A stretch of DNA of 64,000 bases, from positions 160,844-224,843 of the forward strand of contig JACEFZ010013252.1 in assembly GCA_014155875.1 (NCBI GenBank). The letters are read 5' to 3'. Below are positions 1 through 10,739 of the stretch, in pieces. Position numbers and translations under genes: made by a program. Position 1 is the first letter of the stretch. Each line of letters starts with the position of its first letter. Under the pieces are notes generated by a model. The model was not told the origin of the DNA. It ran no database searches and worked only from the letters and a program-made list of their open reading frames with translations. The DNA is from Cepaea nemoralis (taxonomy: Eukaryota; Mollusca; Gastropoda; Stylommatophora; Helicidae).

Positions 1-262
1 TGTGACTGAGTAATTATACCTGGGGCATCCAGTGACCTAGTATTGAGTTAATTATACCTGGGGCATCCAGTGACCTAGTATATGTGACTGAGTAATTATA
101 CCTGGGGCATCCAGTGACCTAGTATATGTGACTGAGTAATTATACCTGGGGCATCCAGTGACCTAGTATATGTGACTGAGTTAATTATACCTGGGGCATC
201 CAGTGACCTAGTATCTGTGACTGAGTTAATTATACCTGGGGCATCCAGTGACCTAGTGTATG
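1..262. repeat. 44-bp minisatellite, about 6 copies
   Basis: A direct tandem repeat of roughly 44 bp. Each unit has the core ACCTGGGGCATCCAGTGACC followed by TAGTATATGTGACTGAG. Copies are nearly identical and differ mainly by TAATTA against TTAATTA. The array runs off the left edge of the window, so its full length is unknown. No reading frame is maintained. Confidence 0.95.
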
Positions 263-527
263 TGAGTTAATTAGACAATAGTCAGTGTAATGCCATAACA
301 TAGTATATGTGAAGATTTTTACATGTAACACCTGTACATCATTAACTGCCAATTGAGGAATCCAAACCTTAATTAAGTTTGCCCAAGAAAATAGGATAGT
401 GGATTGTATCTTTAAAAAGATGTAATGAATCAGTCATAAACATAGTATCAAGTAATGATGAGGAAGAAGAAAGAATTCCCAGCCCTAGATTGAACCCAAT
501 ACCTTCTAAACCTGTGACGGACAAAAC

Positions 528-663
528 AACTCTCAGCCACAGATAACCCTTTTTGGCTTTTGATATACACTATTTTATTATGAAATTGCATAATTTCATT
601 TTAATTCCATAATTTAATAGTGTATATCAGAAGCCAGAAAGGGTCATCAGTGGCTGAGAGGTT
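528..663. repeat. Fold-back inverted repeat
   Basis: Two arms of about 60 bp are inverted copies of each other around a short AT-rich centre. The left arm starts AACTCTCAGCCAC and the right arm ends GTGGCTGAGAGGTT. Both contain GATATACACTATT or its complement. The arms are about 85% identical by eye. This is probably a palindromic MITE or a SINE-derived fold-back; I could not assign a family. Confidence 0.8.
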
Positions 664-679
664 GTGACAATGTAATATA

Positions 680-1255
680 CTAGTAAATGGGAATATTCTT
701 AAACAAATTAATCGGTACAATTATCTCGGAACAGTCATAACATTTGATGGGAGATGTTTTGAAGAGATTAGAACAAGAATCCAAGCCTTTTGTAAGATGA
801 AAAACGAGACAAAGAGTGTTGAAGTGCTACATAGAACCTGTACTTTTGTATGGATGTGAAGCGTGGACAATGATTAGACAAGCTGAAAAACATCTGATGG
901 CAGTGGAAATGTGGTTTCTGAGGAAAATGTAAAGAATACAATGGACAGACAAAAAAAACCCACTAACCGAGTCCTACAAGAAACAAATGAAAACCATAAA
1001 CTGATTAGAGAAATTAGACGTAGACAGTCACAATTTTCTTTAAGCACATTATGAGAAGAAATAAATTGGAGAACTTGGTGACAACTGGCAAGATTGAAAG
1101 GAAAAGAACAAGGGGAAGGCAGAGAAGTAAATACTTGGAGGCTTGGCCACATGGCATGGTCGAGACAAGAACACAGAGCTGATCCACGACTTGGTGATTG
1201 GTGTGAGATGGCTAAACATGACCACTCACACTTATCAGCATGGCACATGATGATG
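680..1255 (+). pseudogene. LINE 3'-end fragment (RT C-terminal part), (GAT)n tail
   Basis: Broken reading frames resemble the C-terminal part of RTE-like endonuclease/reverse-transcriptase proteins. They include an N-Y-L-G-T segment, a V-L-L-Y-G-C-E-A-W-like segment near 838-868, a region with R-R-R-Q-S, and a tail ending in GATGATGATGA. Several frameshifts and stops are present. The same subfamily recurs at 16110, 20228 (minus) and 58850 (minus). It is a dead copy. Confidence 0.8.
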
Positions 1256-1311
1256 ATGACATGTTTGGTTTGAAGTGTTTTGTTTTATCCTATATATTTG
1301 ATGCTCTCCAG

Positions 1312-1460
1312 GTGACACAGTTTTCCATGGAATGGGAGAAGCTACAGCAGTATCTTGGACCGCTGGTACCTGGATGGTGGAGTATGGCAGAGGATTCATT
1401 CCATCAACACTGTTCTTTGCTCTGGCAGATTCCTTTTTCAGCACCACTGATTTTCTGACA
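1312..1460 (+). CDS. Possible orphan exon of an unrecognised membrane protein
   Basis: Directly after the LINE tail, a stretch preceded by a pyrimidine-rich CTCTCCAG acceptor and followed by the donor-like GTATAT stays open. It encodes about 49 residues rich in aromatic and small hydrophobic amino acids, including [12 protein letters not shown] and [15 protein letters not shown]. The open frame runs 1302-1556, so it extends beyond the proposed exon on both sides. I do not recognise the family and no partner exon is visible. It could be an exon of a gene extending to the left, or chance. Confidence 0.3.
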
Positions 1461-1679
1461 GTATATTACATCATTAGGGTATATGTAAGAGCAATGCTCT
1501 TGGAGGTTGGCTTTTATTTAGGAGACATGCGACAACTTATAAAAGACAGTCTATAATAGGGTTTATTGGTGTATAGTTGTTATAGAAATTTATGTTTATC
1601 ATCTGGTTATTAGTGTTTGCTATTTTCCGACATGTTTTGTGCAGCCAGTGTGTGTTCATTGTTTGCTAGCGATGATTGT

Positions 1680-1965
1680 TTTTTAGCTTTTGCTCACTTG
1701 AAACCCAAGCGTAGTCCACACACGTACTACTACTGGGCTGATTTTTGTGTTTGGATTAGCTTTCCCTGTTACCAGTCTCTCTCGCCATCAGGGGAACCCA
1801 CTCTGACTTCTGAGGTACTTGTAATTTACGTCCCCAAGTCAAGGATGAGAAGCCAACATTTTAGTCCTACTGACCGTTGTAGGGGTTGAACCCGCCACCT
1901 CGGCATCAGCACACCGGAAGTTTAAAAGCAAGCGCTCTTACCCATTCTGTCTCTGATCTTTCAGT
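1680..1965 (-). mobile_element. SINE1 copy, tRNA-derived
   Basis: On the minus strand this copy begins with a tRNA-like head: an A-box-like region near 1950 and a B box read as GGTTCAACCCC near 1890. It continues through a body shared with the other SINE1 copies and ends in a T-rich (plus strand) tail. Consensus landmarks on the plus strand are AGTCCACACAC, AGGTACTTGTAATTTACG and GGGGTTGAACCCGC. The head resembles a tRNA-Leu/Ser class gene. Confidence 0.8.
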
Positions 1966-2699
1966 CATTATTAAGTTCCCCAGCAGTTCTCATCTCATTA
2001 ATGGCAAAAGAACACTGTTTATCATTTTCTTATTGTTCTGAATATTTTTCTACTTTTGTTAGCCTCTTCGAGACAATCGTTACTTTCTCTTGTCCAAGGT
2101 ATTTTCAACATTTGTCTCAAAAACTACGTTTCAGCTCCATCTAAACCCATCCTAATTTTTTTTCTTTACATTCCAAGATTCATGTTACTGTAACCATATT
2201 TATTTGGTCCTGTTAGAATAAAAACACATTAGCTATGAAAATAATGCAATATTTATCATTTGATTTAACCGTAATTAAGTCACACATGTCCATTGTACTC
2301 AGCAATACATTTACAAGTGTTAATAGGACCTTATCTAATCTCTATATTTATTGGTGTTATAATGGTGTTCCTACCTTATATGGGTCTCACACAATGGTGC
2401 TTCTACGTTATGAAGATCTTACAATGTTGTTTATGCGGTATACAGATCTCACAATGGCATTTCTACGTTATATGAGTCTCAAAATGGTGTTTCTACATTA
2501 TAAGGGTCTCACAATAGTATTTCTGAGTTATACGGGTCTCACAGTTATGTTTCTACGTTACACAGGTCTCACAATGGTAAAAATAAATGTGTGAAGGCAA
2601 AAGAAAGTTGGTTAAATGATCAGTGCAATTAAATTCCATTAAATATACAAAAAATATGCACAGACAAATCAGTGAGCTAACGGGAAGACAAATAAGAAT
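1966..2699. other. No gene; short imperfect repeats
   Basis: AT-rich sequence without a supported gene. From about 2360 to 2580 there is a decayed tandem repeat of about 30 bp containing GGTCTCACAATGGTGTTTCTACGTTAT-like units (for example TATGGGTCTCACAATGG). The 119-residue open frame across it is a by-product of that repeat. Confidence 0.6.
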
Positions 2700-3471
2700 A
2701 AATACCAGGTGTTTGAAATAAAAAACAGGAAAGATATTGGAGGAAGGTGCTATAATGAAGAGGTGGAATGAGTATATAAGAGAATTATATGATGGAGAAA
2801 GGGAAGAATTAACAGAAGAAAGTAACTTAGAAGGTCCACCTATTCTAAAAGAAGAAGTCACTGACGCTGTAAAACATATGAAGAAAGGAAAAACAGCAGG
2901 GCCAGATGAAATCACAATAGAAGAATTAGAAGTATTAAGAGAATTTGGAATAGATATATTAACCAAAATATTGAATGATATTTACAGCAGAGGATATTTA
3001 CCCAGTGATATGCTTAAATCTGTGTTTATAACTATACCATAAAGACCAGGAGCAATTGAATGTGAAGATTTTCATGCAATTTAACATAACCTCATAACAT
3101 AATGAGAAGAACCAGAAAGAAAATAAAAATGGAAATTAGTGAAGAACAGTATGGATTTGTGGAGGGAAAAGGCACAAACAATGCGATATATGCATTACGG
3201 ACACTAATAGAAAGGTCAACAGAGAAACAGAGAGACATATATTTGTGCTTCATAGATTATACTAAGGCATTTGATAAAGTAAAACATGATGAATTGATTA
3301 AAATGTTGGAAGATATCAACATTGATGGGAAAGATTTAAGAATAATAAAGAATATTTACTGGAACCAAGTAGCAGCAATTAAAATGGGAAATAAAGAGGA
3401 TAGTTATGAACAGATAAAGCTAGGAGTACGACAGGGGTGTGTCTTGTCACCAGATCGCTTCTACCTATATA

Positions 3472-3722
3472 TTTTTTTTTTCACATATCCTTTACAGGAC
3501 ATCGCTGTCAACATCAGCATCTTTCAGCTGATTGTTGATTTCTTGGCAAGATTACGCTCAGTAGTTTGCCATTGCTTTCTGAGTGACCGGCTCACATACC
3601 CCGTAAGTTACTGACGTGGAGAGAACCGCTACCAATTCTTACTGCACGTCACGTTACTAACGAGAGTATACGGGATTACGGAGAAAGTCGCATAATCCCT
3701 AGACCAGGGAGACCGACTTCTC
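3472..3722 (-). mobile_element. SINE2 insertion with 8-bp target-site duplication
   Basis: A 251-bp tRNA-derived SINE lies in minus orientation, with poly-T at its left edge on the plus strand. It is flanked by CCTATATA at 3464-3471 and 3723-3730. Removing it rejoins the reverse-transcriptase frame exactly across the duplicated site. Landmarks shared with the other SINE2 copies are CATATCCTTTACAGGACATC and CAGTAGTTTGCCATTGC. Confidence 0.92.
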
Positions 3723-4345
3723 CCTATATAGTGAAGTAATAATGAGAGAGATCAAAGAGATGCCAGGAATACTAGTTGGAGGTTATAATATAAATAATAT
3801 ACGCTGTGCAGATGACACAGTATTGGTGGCAGATAATTCAACAGACCTACAACAATTGCTGGACATTGTAGAAACAGAGAGTGCAAGGAAAGGACTCTCC
3901 TTGAATATCAAGAAAACAGTAACAATGGTGATATCAAAGAAAATGGTGACACCAAAATGTGAAATAGAAATAGAAGGGAAAATTCTTAACCAAGTGGATA
4001 ATTTTAAATACCTTGGGGCATTAATAACATCAGATGGAAGATGTACAACAGAGATTAAGAGCAGAATAGGGCAGGCAAAAGCCGCATTTCAAAAAATGAA
4101 GAGTATCTTATGCAATAGGTCACTATCACTGAATGTAAGAAAGAGAGTGTTGAAATGCTATGTTGAACCAGTTTTGCTGTATGGTAGTGAATCTTGGAAT
4201 GTAAACGAACAAATTAGGAAGAAATTAGAAGCAACAGAGATGTGGTTCCTAAGATGAATGTTGTGAATTGCTTGGACTGCCAGAGTGACTAACAACGACT
4301 GCCTGAGACAGGCTAATGAAACTAGAACATTATATACAACAATAA

Positions 4346-4390
4346 AGATGTGATGTCAGTTCCTAAATCAATCAATCAATCAATCAATCA
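4346..4390 (+). mobile_element. 45-bp LINE 3'-end insertion with 12-bp TSD
   Basis: The segment GATGTGATGTCAGTTCCTAA followed by (ATCA)n matches the last bases of the I-like LINE seen complete at 44200-44245. It is flanked by ATACAACAATAA at 4334-4345 and 4391-4402. It is therefore an extremely 5'-truncated retrotransposition event inside the older A1 LINE. Confidence 0.85.
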
Positions 4391-4849
4391 ATACAACAAT
4401 AAGAAAGAGACAAACGGCTTTCTTCGGTCATGTGATGAGAAGAGAGGCATTGGAGAACATTGTGACATCTGGAAAGATCGAGGGGAAGAGAGGCAGACCA
4501 AGAGAAATGATGCTGGATGGATTGAGACAGTGGCAGGAGGAATTACCATCAGCAGAGTTGATCCAGAACACCAAACACCAAGATCTGCGGAGAGCCATGA
4601 ACACCTATGCCAGCTGCCATGGCACTTGATGATGATGATGATGATGATCACTTTATAGCCTCATATATGTCCTAATGTTTATAGATGTAAATGTACACTT
4701 TGTATCAACATTTCACCTCAGAACAAACTGGATCATACATACAGATATGTCAGGCCCGCAGAATGTAACAGACATTTTTAAAGAAGATATATTCATGTTA
4801 GCATATCTTACTATGTGGACTGTGGTGGTGGAGTCTTCTTCTTCTGCCA

Positions 4850-5092
4850 TCCATTCCAAATGTGAATAGTGCAGAAGAACAGATAGACTATCATGGTCTA
4901 GAGAGAATGCAGCAGCAAGAGGTGGTCAGAGGATCTGGTCGACAGTCGTCATTCAGAGGTAAAGCAAGACGGACATATACACAGATTGCCACCAGCACGA
5001 TTAGTATTGCAACTCTTTGCTGGCTGTTGAAGATGAGGACTAAGCGCTTATGGGAATGCCCTGAGTTAGTTCTTTTGCAGACTTATTCATGA
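4850..5092 (+). pseudogene. I-like LINE C-terminal fragment
   Basis: The frame at 4862-5089 has YHGLERMQQQE, then GSGRQSSFRGKAR, and ends ...RLWECPE. This is the same C-terminal region as the plus-strand end of the insertion at 44058-44228 and the fragment at 12600-12790. Only the end of the element is present. Confidence 0.65.
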
Positions 5093-5146
5093 TTGGTTGG
5101 ATTTTGCAGTCAAGTTTTCTACTGGGTGAGGTAGCCACTCTCACAC

Positions 5147-5253
5147 CAATCCTCCTCAGTTGCCTTTTAAGACATGCATCATGACGTTTTAAGGGAAGCC
5201 AATCCTCCTCAGTTGCCTTTTAAGACATGCATCATGACGTTTTAAGGGAAGCT
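5147..5253. repeat. Two tandem copies of a 53-bp unit
   Basis: CAATCCTCCTCAGTTGCC to TTTTAAGGGAAGC is repeated twice head to tail with almost no differences, which suggests a recent duplication. Confidence 0.9.
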
Positions 5254-5284
5254 GAGTCACAAAGGCAACTTATCACAAATATCA

Positions 5285-5518
5285 GAATGAGGCAGTCATC
5301 GTTTTTTTGGGGCACGTTATGAGAAGACAAACTTGAACCTGTCGTGACAACCGGAAATATTTGCAGAAAGCTAGATAGAGGATGACAGTGTGAGAAGATT
5401 CTTGACAGTTTTGTGTCATGGCATGGAAGAGAGTGAATTGATTTATGACATCAGGGATCGTGATTTGTGGAGAGACTTGATCACCCACGTGAGCCGGCAA
5501 GGCACTGGATGATGATGC
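5285..5518 (+). pseudogene. LINE 3'-end fragment
   Basis: A decayed copy of the A-family 3' end. It starts near a CACGTTATGAGAAGACA segment (matching the G-H-V-M-R-R region of the better copies) and ends in GATGATGATGC after a CCGGCAAGGCACTGG segment. Confidence 0.65.
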
Positions 5519-5726
5519 TATGTTACAGTGTTACTATTCTTTCCTTCCCTTATGGGCTCCAGTAACACCAGGTGGTGGTGGCATAGTAGTTAGCGTATTC
5601 GCTGACCAACACAGTTGTCCAGGTTTAAATTTCAGTAGTGACAGGTTTAGGTCTCATGCTGGTCACCCCAACTTATTAGGTCAGGGGTTGAAGGTGAAAG
5701 GTTCAGCTTCATTGCACCAGGTTTTT

Positions 5727-6420
5727 TTTAATGTGCTCGCTCACTTTGAACCCAAGCATAGTCCATACACACTACTTCTAGTAGCATGGGATTGAATTTT
5801 GCGTGTGGATTAGGCTAATCCAATTCATTCATTCATTCATTCAGTAGCATATCCTTTGCAGAACCTCACTCCCATAACAACCTTCCAGAAAACCTCTCGA
5901 TCATAAGCAAGATGTGTCGCGTCCGATACACACCCATCTGGAGATAATCCGCCACATCCTGCACCCATCTTCTCTTTGGCCTTCCTCTTCCTCTCTTCCC
6001 GGTCATATACCCCTCCATTATTGTTCTCTCCAAACTTTATGACGTTTCAAGTGACTCAAAATATTTCAATTTTCTTTGTTTTATCGTCTTTAATAGCCAG
6101 CCTTCTTCAATATTCAGCTCTTGAAGTATGAATGCATTTGTTATTTTCTTTACCTAAGATATTCTTAAAACTCATCTATAACATTTATATTCAAAGCCAT
6201 TTATGCGCTGTTCAGCTCTAATCCGATTAGCTTTCCCTATTACCAGTGTCCCTCACCATCAGGCGAATCCACTCCGCTTCAGAGGTACTTGTAATTTACA
6301 ACCTCAAGTCAAGGACGAGAAGTCAGCATTTTAGTCCAACTGTCCAGTCTAGGGGTTGACCCCCTTACCTCTGCATCAGCACACCAGATGTTTAAGAACG
6401 TGCGCTCTTATGCAATCAGC
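5727..6420 (-). mobile_element. SINE1 copy split by a LINE insertion
   Basis: The SINE1 tail half (5727-5817, with AGTCCATACACACTACTTC) and head half (6218-6420, with CAGTGTCCCTCACCATCAGG and GGGGTTGACCC) are separated by a LINE 3' end. A GATTAG sequence occurs at both edges and may be the target-site duplication. The tRNA-like head is at the right end. Confidence 0.75.
5822..6130 (-). mobile_element. LINE family D 3' end, (TGAA)n tail, minus strand
   Basis: It matches the plus-strand copy at 27236-27521 along its length. In the minus direction it carries the basic region R-G-R-P-K-R and ends with a (TGAA)n tail, seen as TTCATTCATTCATTC on the plus strand at about 5823-5842. It interrupts a SINE1 copy. 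Confidence 0.75.
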
Positions 6421-6718
6421 CATGCAAACCTCCATTGCACCATGTTTTATCCCATCTGGCTCAGTCTTTCTACACAGAATGGCCAGCTGCCCGCGGAGAG
6501 CAACACATGAAACATTAACTGCATGCTTCAGCGAGGAGTCTCCAGAAAAATTGCCCTTGTGTTCCGAATGATGCAGTCCAAAAACAAACCAATAATCTTC
6601 AGGGAGTGAGGTCGATAATTTGCCTGCTTTGCCACAGAGACCCCCCTGTTATTAGGTCGAGACCCAGGATATGTTAAGGCTTAACTCTATACAACCCTGT
6701 GGTTAACATGGGGATACC

Positions 6719-6895
6719 TTGCTTGCTTGCTTGTGTTCGTTGGCTTGAGCTCCAACACGAAGTCCTGTATGTCGGATGAAGGCATCCTGTTGTCCAGCAT
6801 CAGTGTGATGTCATACAGGACCTGAGGTTTGCATGAGTATCCGTTGTCCCATGTCTGGCTTATTGGTGTGCAGACAGACACTCTCCGACTTCGGA
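6719..6895 (+). repeat. Interspersed repeat, copy 1 (also at 57243)
   Basis: This stretch, starting with a short (CTTG)n run and containing GAAGTCCTGTATGTCGGATG and CCGTTGTCCCATGTCTGGCT, is about 90% identical by eye to 57243-57440. The family is not recognised; the starting CTTGCTTGCTTG may be a retroposon tail or head. Confidence 0.75.
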
Positions 6896-6934
6896 GGAGG
6901 GGGTACCTTTCCCCTTCTTGTGAATATGTATTTG

Positions 6935-7130
6935 AGAAGCTGTGGTGGCGTAATGGTTAGCATGCTTGCTTGCTAAGACAGGGTATAAGGTTCAATTCCC
7001 AGCAGTGTTAGTATTTTTGTCCCTACCAGTGGGTCTCTGGGGGAGTGGTGGTGGTGCAGTGGCTAGCATACTTGCTTGCCAGTCTATGGTCATGAGTTTA
7101 AATCCCCTGACGTGCACTAGCACAATCTAA
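6935..7130 (+). mobile_element. SINE3-like tRNA-derived heads, two in tandem
   Basis: Two tRNA-like heads follow each other. The first has GTGGCGTAATGGTTAGC as A box and GGTTCAATTCCC as B box; the second has GGTGCAGTGGCTAGC and GAGTTTAAATCCCC. Bodies are short or missing. The same head type occurs at 19783, 25818, 32395 and 37825. Confidence 0.6.
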
Positions 7131-7149
7131 AATGATTACCAGGTCATTT

Positions 7150-7480
7150 CCTGGGAAAGTTACGATGGATCGGCTGGCCGAGTGGCTAGAATGCCAGATT
7201 CTACTTCGGGAGACCCGGATTCAAATCCTCAGTAAGGTGTGGAGTTTTTTTTTTGTCGGGGGCACATTGAAAACTCTAATCTGCACAGTCCGCGGTGACT
7301 GCACTAGCCAGGCGGCTTTAATTCCTAAGGTTCTAAGACCCCCCTGCCATACACGACAAGGTACTATATTGGAAGTAAATGACAATTTTGACAGTTTTTT
7401 TGTTTTTTGGACAGTTACGATGGCTGGCGTAATCTTTACCACGTCATCCATCGAGTTCTGATTGGTCTAGAAAATATATG
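7150..7480 (+). mobile_element. tRNA-derived SINE head with unassigned body
   Basis: The segment TCGGCTGGCCGAGTGGCTAG, followed by GGATTCAAATCCTC, has the spacing of tRNA A and B boxes with a long variable arm. It resembles a tRNA-Leu/Ser class gene. A T-run and a body with CACATTGAAAACTC follow. I could not pair the body with another copy, and it is not a functional tRNA gene as far as I can see. Confidence 0.5.
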
Positions 7481-7549
7481 GAACTAGAACCGTGTACCCG
7501 ATATGTCTTACATCATAAAAAGGGTTCTTTATTTTACTTATCACACACC

Positions 7550-7765
7550 CATTGCCGGCTCCGTGGCAAAGGTATACCGCGTTCAAAACACTACCTGTGG
7601 ATGATTTGGCAGCAGACCGTCTTGCGTTGGCTTTTTTACAAAATGGTATGGGTGGTGGTCATTCAGAAAGCAATGGCAAACTACTGAACTTAAACTTGCC
7701 AAGAGATCACAAACAGCCAAAAAATGCTAGGGTTGACTCCGATGTCCTGTAGGAGGATATGCAAC
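7550..7765 (+). mobile_element. SINE2 copy, plus strand
   Basis: It contains GCCGGCTCCGTGGCAAAGG (head), GCAATGGCAAACTACTGAAC and TGTCCTGTAGGAGGATATGC, all diagnostic of SINE2. The order is opposite to the insertion at 3472-3722, giving plus orientation. It is diverged. Confidence 0.75.
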
Positions 7766-7799
7766 TAATGTTTTTATACCCATTACACTTCCTGCTGTT

Positions 7800-8095
7800 G
7801 CTTGTGAATGTTTTGTTCGCTTGTTTGTAACTCAAACATAGTCCATACACATGCCATTAATTTTAGTGCACTGGACTGATCTTTGCATGTGGATTCATCT
7901 TTCCCTACTACCAGTGTCCTCCTCGCCATCAGGTGAACCCACTCTGACTTCAGTGGTACTTGCAATTCATGTCCCCAAGTCAAGGACTGGAAGTCAACAT
8001 TATAGTCCATCTTACCGGTGTAGGGCTTGAACCCACTACCTCGGCTTCAGCACACCGGAAGTTTAAGAACAAGCAATCTTATCCATTTGACCATG
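7800..8095 (-). mobile_element. SINE1 copy
   Basis: The full-length SINE1 order is visible: ATAGTCCATACACATGCC, ATCAGGTGAACCCACTCTG, CAAGTCAAGGACTGG, then GGGCTTGAACCCACTACC and the complement of the A box near 8085. The tRNA-like head is at the right, so it lies on the minus strand. Confidence 0.8.
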
Positions 8096-8863
<768 letters not shown>

Positions 8864-9075
8864 GCCGTCAAGCGGTGTTGGGAGGAATAGTTGACTGTTG
8901 CAATGCCTGATGGGTTGCTCTAGATAGTGTCATTCCGTGTGATTGTACAATGTCTTTGATGTTATCAATCCATTTTATTCTCTGGCTTCCTGTTGTAGAT
9001 GTTGTTGTTCTCTTGTTCGATGTGTTTCTGATGTGAGCAGTGATATATTCAGCTTTACTTTCAATTCCCTCCATA
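8864..9075 (-). pseudogene. LINE 3'-end fragment, minus strand
   Basis: The minus frame reads like the C-terminus of an RTE-like LINE: IKWIDNIKDIVQSHGMTL and then ATHQAL, comparable with the R-K-R-W-L-D-E-V-K-D pattern at 11975-12120. Only about 68 codons are left. Confidence 0.6.
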
Positions 9076-9173
9076 ATTGTTGAGCAATTATACTTTAACA
9101 GATAAATTCCTTACCTATTTACTGAACCTGTGAAAACTTTTACTCCACAATATTGGTATCATATAAGGAATCA

Positions 9174-9465
9174 ACTCCAGTAAATAATTGCATGGAAGTG
9201 AGCATGTTAGACAGAGACGAGTTATGTGGGAAATACTACAAGACTTAGAAATAAATACAGGCCTTGACTTAACTCCAGTAAATAAATGCATGGAAGTGAG
9301 CATGTTAGACAGAGACGAGTTATGTGGGAAATAATACAAGACTTAGAAATAAATACAGGCCTTGACTTAACTCCAGTAAATAAATGTATGGAAGTGAGCA
9401 TGTTAGACAGAGATGAGTTATGTAGGAAATAATACAAGACTTAGACATAAATACAGGCCTTGACA
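9174..9465. repeat. 98-bp tandem repeat, 3 copies
   Basis: Three head-to-tail copies start at CTCCAGTAAATAA (9175, 9273, 9371). Each contains GTGAGCATGTTAGACAGAGA and CAGGCCTTGACTT. Identity between copies is above 95% by eye, so the expansion is recent. Confidence 0.95.
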
Positions 9466-9476
9466 TGCCATGGTTG

Positions 9477-9710
9477 AGGGTTGGTTGGTTGTGAGTCTTC
9501 AGCAAGACTTGAGTTTTATTTCTTAAGTCTGATGCATCAGCGTACAGGTGGTCTGAGCTCTGGAAAAGGCTTGCTACTGTATTGGAGTGAGGTCGGTGGG
9601 GAGACTTCTCTCCGGACCCAGTACCAGATGCCATCTGTCAGGCTCTGTGTTGCAGTTCTTCTCCTCTCTAGGCCCAGAAACCAGTGGGGTATGCAAGTCA
9701 GGTAGGGGAA
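9477..9710 (+). repeat. Interspersed repeat with TTGG start (also at 33733)
   Basis: It starts with a TTGGTTGG run, includes TCCGATGCATCAGCG-like sequence and ends near CTAGGCCCAGAAACCAGTGG. The region 33733-33960 has the same order, starting with (TTGG)n and containing CTCAGAAACCAGCAGGATG. The family was not identified. Confidence 0.55.
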
Positions 9711-10739
9711 CTTCACATCTGCGGAGAAGTGTAACAAGATGTAAATAGGTCATGATCAGCACATTGTTGGTCAAAGAAATAAAACAGTCTCCAAGAGAAT
9801 TTACAAACAACTGTTGGTGTAAGAGTTGTTAGATTTCTGTAGTTTTTTATGGATCATGACAAAAGGAGCATGTTTGAAATATGTGAACATAGCACATTCC
9901 TGTAGTATATTTTTGACTAATTTGAAGCTTAAGACATTAGCATAGTGGGTTAGTCTGGATTTTAAATGTGTGGAACAAGAGATTTGCAAGCCCATATTGA
10001 CTTATTCTCATATTTCAAAACATATATCCTGGGGAGGGGGGGGGGGGGGGAGGACAACTTCACATACAGTAAATGGTGAAGAAAAGGTTGCATATTTGTT
10101 TATTCATGGTCACTCCCCATATGGATGATAACTCATTTAAGAATTGTCTGTCCGCCACAAAGCATAGGTGAATTTGTTCATATTTAATTTCAGCCATATG
10201 TGTTGTATGGACTGGGTTTGTAGTTTTTCTTTAACAAAATAATCAAAGTACAACATTTAAAAAAATGAAGATCATGACTGGAGGCATGAAATAGCGTCTA
10301 TTAACAAACTGGAAACAATCACATGTCTACAGAGATAGAAGAGCCCAGCAACTGGTAGAAAAATGTAAAAGATTGACAGACCATCCCATGTATCAGAGGT
10401 TTAGTGGTCTTGAAAGGTGAAGATTAAGTGCAACTTTGTAGAGTCTGAAAAATGAAACATTAGGACAGATACTAACAACATATCAACAGCCAAACCCATT
10501 TACAATAAAATGGGTTCCCAACTTCAAAACAACATCACAAGCCGGAGTTGGTAGAAAACATTCCTGGTATTGAGAAAAAGAATACTCAGAATTATACAGA
10601 CAGAAACAAGACGGCCCTGAACTAAAAACATTTAAGTAACTAGAGCGGAGAGAGGCCTTGAAAACCAGCAAAGGTGCAACAGAGAAACACATGGCTCTCT
10701 TTAGAAATGCGGGGCCAATTGTTCAATACTGAGGTACAG
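9711..10739. other. No gene or known repeat recognised
   Basis: AT-rich sequence with a short poly-G run at about 10032-10050 and many short spurious frames. Nothing could be tied to a gene or repeat family. Confidence 0.6.

Larger units (their letters stand above)
2700..4655 (+). pseudogene. RTE-like LINE reverse transcriptase, broken, with nested insertions
   Basis: This is the longest copy of LINE family A1 in the window. Three open segments (2737-3042, 3102-3614, 3742-4257) read as consecutive parts of a reverse transcriptase. They carry the fingers segment KGKTAGPDE, the motif-A segment FIDYTKAFDKV with catalytic Asp, RQGCVLSP (motif B), ADDT (catalytic Asp pair in motif C, preceded by C instead of Y), and VLLYGSESW in the thumb. 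A final segment (4432-4629) contains GKIEGKRGRPREM and ends in a (GAT)n tail. The endonuclease is missing, so the copy is 5'-truncated. It is disrupted by frameshifts near 3042 and 3100, a SINE at 3472-3722, stops near 4256, and a tiny LINE insertion at 4346-4390. It was non-functional before or after those insertions. Confidence 0.85.

Noticed and set aside
7150..7240. Functional tRNA-Leu or tRNA-Ser gene
   Set aside because: A and B boxes are present, but I cannot fold a full acceptor stem and the segment is followed by SINE-like body sequence.
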